Below, one piece after another: positions 33,149-40,398 of a DNA stretch of 40,398 nucleotides (its first letter is position 1; every line of letters begins with the position of its first letter). Under the pieces are notes generated by a model. The model had not been told where the DNA came from and searched no databases. It saw only the letters and a list, made by a program, of their open reading frames with translations. The position numbers and the translations under genes were made by a program. The stretch is from the NCBI GenBank assembly GCA_937930535.1, contig CALGKJ010000059.1:1-40398 (forward strand), given 5' to 3'. The stretch is from an uncultured Clostridia bacterium (GTDB lineage Bacteria; Bacillota; Clostridia; Lutisporales; Lutisporaceae).

Positions 33149-33973
33149 CTATTCCAATTCCTTAAGTGCCTGTATTCTCTGCTCCTCAGAAATAGGCATA
33201 TTGTGATTGCCGGCTCCCATAGCTTCAACAAAGGAAACTCCATTACCCTTTATTGTGTTGAGCAAAATCATTGTAGGCTTGCTTTGTGATTTTTTCGCCT
33301 GTTGAATAGCATCATAAATTTGAGCCTCATCATGTCCATCTGCTATATTTATTACATTCCACCCAAAAGCTTCCCATTTTTTATCCAGCTCTCCCAAGCC
33401 TAAAATCTCTTCAACTGTACCATCTATTTGAAGCTTGTTATAATCCGTAAACACAATCAGGTTATTGAGCTTAAAATGTGCAGCCATCATTGCCGCTTCC
33501 CAAACCTGCCCTTCCTGACTCTCGCCATCACCTATTATGCAGTATATATTAGCATTGTCCCTCTTTATCTTAGAAGCCTTTGCCATACCTGCTGCACAGG
33601 ATATTCCTTGCCCTAGGGATCCAGCAGTCATGTCAACTCCCTTGGTTCTCAGCATATCACAGTGGCTTGGAAGCTTTGTCTCTGGTCTGTTAAGGGTGTC
33701 CAGTTCACTTATATCAAAGTAACCCTTGTCAGCCAATACTGAGTATAATGCCGGACCAGCATGACCCTTGGATAATACAAACCTGTCTCTGCTTTCCATA
33801 TTTGGGTTTTTGGGGTCTATGTTCATTTCCTTATAGTAAAGGACTACCAGTGCTTCTATTACTGAAAGACATCCTCCTAAATGACCTACACCTAGCTTTC
33901 CTATAGAATCCACTGTCAGCCTTCTTATATATCTGCTTTTTTCTTTTAACGTCTGAAACTCATTATTACACAT
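33149..33973 (-). CDS. sqwG: Transketolase N-terminal subunit, probable sulfofructose transketolase
   Basis: This 274-residue thiamine-diphosphate-binding half of a split transketolase has the motif GDGESQEGQVWEA (148-160) and the Asn-containing FTDYNKLQIDG. The substrate-side elements GHLGGCLS, SKGHAGPALYSVL and GSLGQGIS are also present. It ends 12 bases before the C-terminal subunit gene and follows the permease genes in the same operon, which links it to the imported substrate. AGGAGGTTGACTT precedes the ATG. Sulfo-substrate specificity is inferred from context, not from a residue signature. Confidence 0.88.
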   Translation of the reverse strand: MCNNEFQTLKEKSRYIRRLTVDSIGKLGVGHLGGCLSVIEALVVLYYKEMNIDPKNPNMESRDRFVLSKGHAGPALYSVLADKGYFDISELDTLNRPETKLPSHCDMLRTKGVDMTAGSLGQGISCAAGMAKASKIKRDNANIYCIIGDGESQEGQVWEAAMMAAHFKLNNLIVFTDYNKLQIDGTVEEILGLGELDKKWEAFGWNVINIADGHDEAQIYDAIQQAKKSQSKPTMILLNTIKGNGVSFVEAMGAGNHNMPISEEQRIQALKELE

Positions 33974-34012
33974 AAGTCAACCTCCTATTGTAAATCATTA
34001 AATTTTATGGAG

Positions 34013-34921
34013 CTATCCCTTAACAGCACCATTGGTAAGACCTGATATTATCTGCTCTTGGAATATTATGTAGCCTATTATGCTTGGAATTATGCTTATT
34101 ACAATGGCCGCATACATTGAAGTATAGTCAGTAGTGAACTGATTGGAAAAATACCTTACTCCCAACTGAATGGTTCTTGATTTTACCGAAGAAGTAAGCA
34201 GCATGGCGTATATAAATTCATTCCAACAAAGTAGAAACTGAAATGTACCAGCCGTTACCAATCCCGTTCTTGACAGTGGAAGTATTATCTTAAAAAATCT
34301 TTGATAGAAGGAACAACCTTCTATAGCAGCAGCCTCCTCCAGTTCAGCAGGAATAGTATTCATAAAGCCTCTGATTATATAAACAGACATGGGTATTCCT
34401 ATTGCAGCATAAGTAAGTATAAGTCCTATTTTTTTATCATAAAGATTCAACTTTGTTATAAGTGTGAAGTACGGAACCATAAGGGCATTAATGGGCACCA
34501 GTATCCCAGTAATAAACATAGTAAAGATGCCTTCCTTAAGCTTGAAATTAAATCTCGATATAACATACCCTGCCATGGCTGCAACCAGCACATTCAACAG
34601 AGTCGCCGCAAGACTTATTATGATTGAGTTAAGAAAAAGCGTTCCCAAGCCTGAAACAGCGAAAGCGTTTATATAGTTGCCGAACTGAAGCTTGGAAGGC
34701 AGTGAAAAGTGTGAACCCATAAGCTCAGTATTAGTTTTCAAGGAGGATATTATCAGCCATAGCATGGGCACTAAGGTATACATCAGAAAGAACAAAAGCA
34801 AGCCCCACTTAAATATTGATTTGGCATTTTCTGATATAAAAACTTTAAGAGGTTTTTTTGGTTTTGTTACAATTATATCTTTTCTCTCTGTTGTTTCCAG
34901 AGAATTTTTAGCAGTTTTCAT
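34013..34921 (-). CDS. ABC sugar transporter permease (MalG-like)
   Basis: This protein of about 302 residues has six membrane helices (starting WGLLLFFLMYTLVPMLWLII). The cytoplasmic EAA loop is EEAAAIEGCSFYQRFFKIILP, where the shared ATPase docks. It is the second permease of a carbohydrate uptake-1-type importer. It probably imports sulfoquinovosyl glycerol or sulfoquinovose, because it is co-transcribed with the transketolase genes of the island. An ATG at 34921, eight bases after AGGTGAG, is preferred over the GTG at 34933 that overlaps that element. Confidence 0.92.
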   Translation of the reverse strand: MKTAKNSLETTERKDIIVTKPKKPLKVFISENAKSIFKWGLLLFFLMYTLVPMLWLIISSLKTNTELMGSHFSLPSKLQFGNYINAFAVSGLGTLFLNSIIISLAATLLNVLVAAMAGYVISRFNFKLKEGIFTMFITGILVPINALMVPYFTLITKLNLYDKKIGLILTYAAIGIPMSVYIIRGFMNTIPAELEEAAAIEGCSFYQRFFKIILPLSRTGLVTAGTFQFLLCWNEFIYAMLLTSSVKSRTIQLGVRYFSNQFTTDYTSMYAAIVISIIPSIIGYIIFQEQIISGLTNGAVKG

Positions 34922-34954
34922 TGATTTACTCACCTACTCATTAATTATTACTCG

Positions 34955-35830
34955 CTACATTTGATATTTTTCCACACGAAATAGCTTCTTTATAGTAATT
35001 ATGACCAATGCACCTATTATGATAAGAACCACACCAGAAGCGTTTGCCATTCCATACCTATAGTTTTGTATCTGCTTGTATAGGTATAATACCATTACCG
35101 ACGTCTTGTTTGCAGGACCTCCGTTAGTCAGCATATAAACCTGTTCAAACTGTCTCAAGCCGTAAACCATCGCCAGCGTCATACATGTAGATATAGAGCC
35201 CTTGCAAAGGGGTATGGTTATAAACAAATCCTGCTTAAGCTTGCTTGCTCCATCAATACTTGCGGCTTCATAATATGTCTCTGGTATTGAAGATATCTCT
35301 GCAAGTATGATAATCATAAAATATCCTATATAAAACAGCCAATATATAATTAATGAAGGAAAGGCGGAATGCAAATCTCCCAGCCAGTTCCTTTGCAGAC
35401 TTTCCAGACCAATGATTCTCAGAAGTCCATTAAGAACACCATATTCGTCATTGAATATAGCACTCCACATCATAGCCAGTGCTACACCTGATATAATATT
35501 GGGAAAAAAATAAACAGTTCTGAATATTTTCCAGCCCCGAGGCTTTCTGGCTAGGATCAGGGCAATCATAAGTGCCAAAGGCACTTGTATCAAACCGCCA
35601 GCCAAAGCCCATATAATGTTGTTTTTTATAGAGGTCAAAAACACCTCATCTGTAAATATCAATTTATAGTTGTTAAGACCTACAAAAGTTGCCTTTGTAA
35701 TACCATCCCATTTCAATAAGCTTGTAACTACTACATAGCCTACAGGATAAAGAAAGAATGCTGCAAAAAGGACTATTGCAGGCAGAAGAAAAACCAGCAT
35801 TCCTATATAGTCCTTGTATGTTTTTCTCAT
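34955..35830 (-). CDS. ABC sugar transporter permease (MalF-like)
   Basis: This protein of about 291 residues has six membrane helices, from GMLVFLLPAIVLFAAFFLYP near the N-terminus. The EAA loop is YEAASIDGASKLKQDLFITIP. It pairs with the MalG-like permease. No ATPase gene lies in the operon, so a multitask ATPase of the MsmX type encoded elsewhere is probably shared, as is common in Bacillota. The start ATG at 35830 follows GGAGG by six bases. A hairpin separates it from the binding-protein gene. Confidence 0.92.
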   Translation of the reverse strand: MRKTYKDYIGMLVFLLPAIVLFAAFFLYPVGYVVVTSLLKWDGITKATFVGLNNYKLIFTDEVFLTSIKNNIIWALAGGLIQVPLALMIALILARKPRGWKIFRTVYFFPNIISGVALAMMWSAIFNDEYGVLNGLLRIIGLESLQRNWLGDLHSAFPSLIIYWLFYIGYFMIIILAEISSIPETYYEAASIDGASKLKQDLFITIPLCKGSISTCMTLAMVYGLRQFEQVYMLTNGGPANKTSVMVLYLYKQIQNYRYGMANASGVVLIIIGALVIITIKKLFRVEKYQM

Positions 35831-35917
35831 AATAACCTCCATTCTACCGCTTGCAGTGCAAATGCCAATGGAAAATCCGATGCAATCTGCGGATGTGGTG
35901 TGTTGAACAGGCTCTAT

Positions 35918-35957
35918 ATAAAATATGTGAGAAGCAGCTACTCCTCACATATTTTAT
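35918..35957 (-). terminator. Attenuating hairpin between binding protein and permease genes
   Basis: ATAAAATATGTGAG (35918-35931) pairs perfectly with 35944-35957 around a 12-base loop, with T-rich sequence on the exit side. It lies just after the binding-protein gene. Such leaky terminators commonly let the binding protein be made in excess over the permeases. Confidence 0.8.
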
Positions 35958-35971
35958 TTTATAAAAATCAG

Positions 35972-37279
35972 TTACATGGAATCTGCTCTTTTAAGCTGCT
36001 CAATAAATTTCTCTGGAGTCTTGTCTCCAAGTATCAATCCAGAAAGTGCCTGTGGAAACTCACTTGCAACCGCTGGCTTAACATTTCCTTGGAAATGAGG
36101 CACTATATAAGGAGCCTTGTTGCTTTGCTCTATCATTTGAGCTTGTAATTTTTCTACATTATCAGCTGAGCCTAAATCAAACTTTACAACAAACATTGCA
36201 CCAGAAGCCAATGAAACCTTTTTAACGTTCTCAGGACTTGTTATATACTTTAAGAATTTTACAACTGCCGCTTCCTTAGCTTTGTCCGTCTGCTTCGCTG
36301 CGCCTATATAAGCCTGAATAAATCCTATATATCCGCCCTCCTGACCCTTTCCGCCTTCGTAAACTGGTGCCGGAGCAACTTCTACAACATCATACATGTT
36401 GTTTACGCCCTCATTTTTCAGCCTTCCAACAAACCATGGTCCATTCATAAATATTGCTGTTCTTTCGTTGATCCAATGACCTGCTGATACTCCAGCCGTA
36501 GCACCTACAGCATCCTTTGTAGTGTATTGGTACATCTTCTGCATTATTTTTGCAGCTTCTAAAAATGCCGGATCATCAAAACCGTTTTTGTAAACATCAG
36601 GTCCGCCTATTGCTACAACAAGCTGCGAATACCAAAGCATTGATGTCCAGGCATTTTCACCGGTCATCTGGGAGGTAGGTGCTATTCCTGCCGCCTTTAG
36701 CTTTTCACACATATCAAAAAACTCTGTATAGGTCTTAGGTATTTCTGTAACATTTGCCTTTTCCAGAAGTCTTGTATTATACCATACAGGTGTAACACCA
36801 AACTCATATGGAATTGCCATTATCTTATTATCAAAGGTTACATCCTTTATAGCACTGGCTATAAAATCATTCTTCCATCCTTCATTTAAGTAGGAGGAAA
36901 GATCCATAAGCTTATCGGATCTAAAGAAAAGCTGTGTTTCCGAAGCATTATCAAAGGTAAATACATCAGGTACATTTCCAGTTGTGATATTAGTTCTCAT
37001 TTTGTCTCTATATGCCTGATAGTCGCCGATTTCCTCAACTACAACCTTTATCTTACCCGTATTTTCTTGATTGAAGGCAGATATAAGCTCGGACATTATG
37101 CCGGCCTTGGAGTCTTTTCCCACCCAGATAGATGGAAAGTTGATTGTAATTTCTTTTTGAGGTTCTTCAGATGTGTTTGCCGCAGTACCTGTTTCTGTGT
37201 TAGGCTTACTGCATGCTGCAAGTCCTGTAAGCATAACTACCGCTAGAAGTAAGGCTAAGATTCTTTGTGTTTTACTCAT
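35972..37279 (-). CDS. Extracellular sugar-binding lipoprotein of the ABC importer
   Basis: This solute-binding protein of about 435 residues belongs to the carbohydrate family. The N-terminus is a lipoprotein signal peptide, KTQRILALLLAVVMLTG then LAAC, with the lipobox cysteine near residue 23. The cluster-1-type fold shows FTFDNASETQLFF, WYNTRLLEKANV and the ligand-region EGGYIGFIQAYIGAAKQTDKA. It captures the substrate for the two permeases. The ATG at 37279, eight bases after GGGGGAG, is preferred over the ATG at 37285 or 37312. It heads a five-gene operon with the permeases and the split transketolase. The substrate is probably sulfoquinovose or its glyceride (inference). Confidence 0.92.
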   Translation of the reverse strand: MSKTQRILALLLAVVMLTGLAACSKPNTETGTAANTSEEPQKEITINFPSIWVGKDSKAGIMSELISAFNQENTGKIKVVVEEIGDYQAYRDKMRTNITTGNVPDVFTFDNASETQLFFRSDKLMDLSSYLNEGWKNDFIASAIKDVTFDNKIMAIPYEFGVTPVWYNTRLLEKANVTEIPKTYTEFFDMCEKLKAAGIAPTSQMTGENAWTSMLWYSQLVVAIGGPDVYKNGFDDPAFLEAAKIMQKMYQYTTKDAVGATAGVSAGHWINERTAIFMNGPWFVGRLKNEGVNNMYDVVEVAPAPVYEGGKGQEGGYIGFIQAYIGAAKQTDKAKEAAVVKFLKYITSPENVKKVSLASGAMFVVKFDLGSADNVEKLQAQMIEQSNKAPYIVPHFQGNVKPAVASEFPQALSGLILGDKTPEKFIEQLKRADSM

Positions 37280-37581
37280 TTTCATTACTCCCCCTCTTAT
37301 TTTTTTATACAAGTGCCAATAAGGATATCAGCCCTCTGTACTTATATACAGGTACCCATGTTTCTCTGTTCATTACGAAACAGAAAAACAGGTTCCCTAT
37401 AATGACTAGTTTATTAAAGGTAGAGACAGATATATAGAGAAGCAATCATAAAGCTTAACTTATTCACAGACTAGTTATTGCTTCCCTTCTAGGTTTTCAG
37501 CTTGTAATAATCCAAGTTTTAAGCTAAAAACCCTATAAAAACTATAAAAATCATGTGAGCATGTATATAGAATTGTACTTA

Positions 37582-37636
37582 ATTAAAACTTTTAATATAT
37601 TATATATATTTTATTTCTTTTATAATAGTATGTCAA
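37582..37636 (-). promoter_or_regulatory. Promoter and putative ROK operator of the importer-transketolase operon
   Basis: On the minus strand a good sigma-A promoter is visible: TTGACA (37631-37636) and TAAAAT (37608-37613) with 17 bases between. The perfect palindrome ATTAAAACTTTTAAT at 37582-37596 lies about +5 to +19 from the expected start. The rest of the 700-bp gap up to 38013 shows only the terminator at 37838-37882. The leader of about 300 bases before the binding-protein gene has no other structure I could name. Confidence 0.65.
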
Positions 37637-37837
37637 TTAAAACATATTGTATATCACAATAAGAATTTTTAGCTTGTATACTGACATAAAATTACAGTAA
37701 TTCGCAGTTATGTTACATAATATGATAATATTTCTCTATATATGCAATGCATTAATTTACACTTTTAAATATATAAGAATTAGGCAGAATAACTATATTG
37801 ATTCAGATGATCAAAATTGATTACATGTTCAAAGAAG

Positions 37838-37882
37838 AAAAAAGCCAGTCTAGCTAACCGTTTAGCTACAACTGGCTTTTTT
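37838..37882 (-). terminator. Terminator of the kal gene
   Basis: AAAAAAGCCAGT (37838-37849) pairs with 37871-37882. An inner TAGCTAA/TTAGCTA stem extends the hairpin. A-runs and T-runs flank the stem, so it can end transcription in both directions. It lies 130 bases past the kal stop codon and insulates the importer operon. Confidence 0.93.
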
Positions 37883-38013
37883 GCCTTATTTATATTTCTT
37901 GATTAATTTTATGTAAACAAGTGTAAGTCTCATACATAGTATTAACATGTTTTCTTTAGTTTCTCTATATATGTCAATTTCATTATCCAAGGGATTTTCA
38001 CTAGCAGATAAGC

Positions 38014-38409
38014 CTATTTGCTGTATCTCTGCTTATCCTTTGGAACTACACATGTGCCGGACGCTTTGCATACAATTATAGGCTCGGCTAAAACATCACA
38101 GGCTGAGTCACTGCCAGGCACAGGAGCAATTACCTTTCTTGCCTCAAAAACCATTTTTCTTGATGTAGTACCTATAGAAATAATTTCTCCAACAGCTTCT
38201 ATATAGTCACCTGCATAAACCGGTGCTAAAAATTCAACGCTGTCATATGCTCTAAATAGTCCTTCATCTCCGTCATGTCTTATTAAAAGCTCTGTAGCAA
38301 CGTCACCAAATAAGCCAAGCATCCTTGCACCGTCTACAAGATTTCCACCATAATGAGCATCATGGCTTGACATTCTTAGTCTGATTACAACCTTTTCTCC
38401 TTGTGGCAT
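38014..38409 (-). CDS. kal: 3-aminobutyryl-CoA ammonia-lyase (hotdog fold)
   Basis: This 131-residue single hotdog-domain protein closely follows the Kal family: [38 protein letters not shown], then [19 protein letters not shown]. Kal removes ammonia from L-3-aminobutyryl-CoA to give crotonyl-CoA in lysine fermentation. The other genes of that pathway (kamA, kamDE, kdd, kce) are not in this window, so it is an orphan here. AGGAGGTAAACATA precedes the ATG. It is a single-gene transcript with its own terminator. The DAHYGGN and DGDEGLF stretches separate it from general thioesterases. Confidence 0.82.
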   Translation of the reverse strand: MPQGEKVVIRLRMSSHDAHYGGNLVDGARMLGLFGDVATELLIRHDGDEGLFRAYDSVEFLAPVYAGDYIEAVGEIISIGTTSRKMVFEARKVIAPVPGSDSACDVLAEPIIVCKASGTCVVPKDKQRYSK

Positions 38410-38571
38410 TATGTTTACCTCCTAGAAATTATTATATTTTTTGCTATTAAACATAAATTAACTATATAACTCTTTAATTTTACCACAATTAGATATATTG
38501 CTGCATATATTTTAAGATACATTTAGGAAAAGTTTTTGATAATCTGCAAAGTGCTTAGATTTATAACCCTA
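38410..38571. other. Intergenic region upstream of kal
   Basis: AT-rich and without a believable gene. The kal promoter should lie here on the minus strand. Confidence 0.4.
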
Positions 38572-38623
38572 AATAAATGAAAAATTCCCTTAAGCCATAG
38601 CTCTAGGGAATTTTTCATTTATT
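38572..38623 (-). terminator. Terminator of the S74-domain gene
   Basis: The arms 38572-38590 and 38605-38623 form a perfect 19-bp stem (AAAAATTCCCT core) with a 14-base loop and A/T-runs. It lies 26 bases after the stop codon of the repetitive protein gene. Confidence 0.93.
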
Positions 38624-38648
38624 CGTTTTAATCTTTAATAGAAGTTAT

Positions 38649-40398
38649 TTATGCTCCTGCTAATGCTGCAACCTGTTTTTGCAATCCTAACAATTGTTTT
38701 TTCATTTTGCCGGCTTCCTTCTGTTGTTCTTTAACAACAGAAGTCAGTACGCCTATTATGTCCATTAATGACACTGCTTTATGATCGGATGTTGCACAAA
38801 CATCAGGAACTTCCTCAGCTATAAAGCCAATATTATGCTTTTTTGAACTGTCGATTTTATAATCAAAAGATACAGGATTCAATTTATTTAGTAACTGTAT
38901 CGCTGTTTTGAACGACAAATTCTCAATGTTTTCTTTATATGTTCTTGATGAAGTTTGTGTAAAGTTTGCTGCGGCGAAATTTCCATGTACGGACAGTTTA
39001 TAACCTGACTCAGGATTTTTCCCAACCCCAATATTTCCATTATCATCTATTGTCAATGCAGGTATTTTGCCTGGTGTAACCAGCTTATCGTGAGTATGAT
39101 CGCCTAGTACAATATCTTGGAGACTACCTTCTATTCCTGCCTGCCACTTACAATTTAGGTCATCCCAGCTAATTTGAGCTTTTAGATTAGTGCCCCTTTT
39201 CACACTTATGCCTTTGCTCAGAACAATAGTTCCTCTAACTTCAGCATCCTCTGTGTTTAATTTACCGTTTACAACTGTATTGCCGTTTACCTCCAGCTTA
39301 GCGGAAGGTGCTGGTACTCCTATTCCTACATTTCCTTCTGAATCAACTATCAATGCATTTGGATTACCTGCTGTCCCCAGCTTCTCATGTGTATGATTGC
39401 TCAGCACAATGTCCTGAAGATCACCAGAAGTCCCTGCTTGCCACTTGCTTCCATTCCATTTAATCTGAGCTTTTGATGTAGGAGTTATGGTTACATCGAT
39501 TCCACTGCCGACAGTAAGGCTTCCGCTGACTATAGCATCCGCAGCAGTTAACTTACCTTTTACTGTTGTATCACCGTTGACTTCCAGCTTAGCCTTAGCT
39601 ACCATATTTCCATATTGATCTACTAACAATGCATCTACCCCAAGCTTATCGTGGCTATGATCGCTTAATACAATATCCTTAAGACTACCCTCGACTCCCG
39701 CTTGCCAATTACTACCATTCCATCTGAGCAGACCTTTTGGGCTAGTGTCTATAACTGCATCGATTCCATTGCTAACGGTAAGGCTTCCACTGACTACAGC
39801 ATTCACGGCAGTTAGTTTACCCTTTGTTACTGTTTCACCGTTGACTTCCAGCTTAGCCTTAGCTACCATATTTCCATATTGATCTACTACCAATGCATCT
39901 GCCCCAAGCTTATCGTGGGTATGATCGCTTAGTGAAATGTCTTTAAGATTAGTAGAAGTTCCCGCCTGCCACTTAGCACCATCCCATTTAATCTGACCTT
40001 TTGAGCTAGTACCTATGCCTGCGTCAATTACATTGTTGATAGTAAGACTACCGCTGACTACAGCATTTGCCGCAGTTAACTCACCATTTACTTTTGTATC
40101 ACCAGTGACTTGCAGTTTTGCACCGATTCCTATATTTCCGTCTGCAGCGATAGTTAATGCTTCTGCTCCACTTGCTGTAAGCAGCTTGCTGACTACTGCA
40201 TTTGCAGCAGTTAATTTACCCTTTACTTCTGTATCACCGATGACTTCCAGTTTAGCAGCGATTCCTATATTTCCGTCTGCAGCAATAGTTAATGCCTCTC
40301 CTCCGCCTGCTGTAAGCAGCTTGCTGACTACTGCATTTGCAGCAGTTAATTTACCTTTTACTACTGTATCACCAGTCACTTCCAGCTTAACACCGATT
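38649..40398 (-). CDS. Repetitive fibre-like protein with C-terminal S74 chaperone domain (5' end outside window)
   Basis: At least 582 residues are visible, and the frame stays open past the window's right edge without a start. The N-terminal part consists of 45-residue repeats (LTIAADGNIGI, KLEVTGDTKVKGKLTAANAV, VSKLLTA). Longer repeats of about 88 residues follow (IKWNGSKWQAGTSG, DIVLSDHTHDKLG, ALLVDQYGNMVAKAKLEVNG). This is the beta-rich pattern of trimeric tail fibres. The last 110 residues are an intramolecular chaperone/peptidase S74 domain with the Ser-Lys dyad in SSRTYKENIE and a closing coiled coil (VVKEQQKEAGKMKKQLLGLQ). Such domains trimerise a fibre and then cut themselves off. 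It may be a phage-tail-type or surface protein; no other phage genes are visible. Confidence 0.88.
   Translation of the reverse strand, partial: IGVKLEVTGDTVVKGKLTAANAVVSKLLTAGGGEALTIAADGNIGIAAKLEVIGDTEVKGKLTAANAVVSKLLTASGAEALTIAADGNIGIGAKLQVTGDTKVNGELTAANAVVSGSLTINNVIDAGIGTSSKGQIKWDGAKWQAGTSTNLKDISLSDHTHDKLGADALVVDQYGNMVAKAKLEVNGETVTKGKLTAVNAVVSGSLTVSNGIDAVIDTSPKGLLRWNGSNWQAGVEGSLKDIVLSDHSHDKLGVDALLVDQYGNMVAKAKLEVNGDTTVKGKLTAADAIVSGSLTVGSGIDVTITPTSKAQIKWNGSKWQAGTSGDLQDIVLSNHTHEKLGTAGNPNALIVDSEGNVGIGVPAPSAKLEVNGNTVVNGKLNTEDAEVRGTIVLSKGISVKRGTNLKAQISWDDLNCKWQAGIEGSLQDIVLGDHTHDKLVTPGKIPALTIDDNGNIGVGKNPESGYKLSVHGNFAAANFTQTSSRTYKENIENLSFKTAIQLLNKLNPVSFDYKIDSSKKHNIGFIAEEVPDVCATSDHKAVSLMDIIGVLTSVVKEQQKEAGKMKKQLLGLQKQVAALAGA

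Noticed and set aside
32195-33973. Housekeeping split transketolase or DXP synthase
   Set aside because: Operon placement with the sugar importer and the nearby sulfoquinovosidase argue for a catabolic role. The split form also argues against DXP synthase, which is a single chain.

Overview
The window is AT-rich DNA with strong GGAGG-type ribosome binding sites, tightly packed operons, iron-dependent dehydrogenases and an anaerobe-type gene set. This points to a Clostridia member (Bacillota), probably a gut or sediment anaerobe. No rRNA, tRNA, CRISPR array or recognisable transposase gene was seen. Almost everything from 1 to 29366 is on the minus strand, except a GGDEF-EAL gene.

Region 1 (about 20-23112) is a defence island. 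It starts with a small cystatin-like protein. A six-gene minus-strand type I restriction-modification operon follows, in transcription order: half-size specificity subunit, DinD-like protein, HsdM, HsdS, HsdR, YgjP-like metallopeptidase. Next is a tightly coupled four-gene cassette (TerB-like protein, 439-aa conserved unknown, small cysteine-cluster protein, Gly/Ala-rich membrane-active-looking protein). Its function is unknown to me and it is the best candidate here for an undescribed system. After a GGDEF-EAL gene comes a two-gene ATPase + TOPRIM (AbiL/RloAB-like) module whose TOPRIM gene carries an in-frame stop codon. The island ends with an intact Wadjet operon (jetA-jetB-jetC-jetD), bracketed by 40-bp direct repeats.

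Region 2 (23672-37279) reads as a complete sulfoquinovose (SQ) utilisation island of the transketolase type (sulfo-TK). An ABC importer (binding protein and two permeases, no ATPase) brings in SQ or its glycosides. A GH31 sulfoquinovosidase with the full sulfonate-recognition signature releases SQ. A fucose-isomerase-family enzyme makes sulfofructose. A split transketolase removes two-carbon units. An RpiB-like isomerase converts 4-deoxy-4-sulfoerythrose to sulfoerythrulose, and a second transketolase turn gives sulfoacetaldehyde. An iron-dependent alcohol dehydrogenase reduces this to isethionate, which a TauE/SafE protein exports. A ROK repressor gene lies at one edge. A shared palindrome, ATTAAAA-S-TTTTAAT, sits at or just after three promoters of the island and is the likely operator. 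A DUF4867 protein in the same operon has no assigned role.

Region 3 (38014-40398) holds an orphan 3-aminobutyryl-CoA ammonia-lyase gene and the 3' part of a repetitive fibre-like protein ending in an S74 intramolecular chaperone domain. That gene runs off the right edge of the window.
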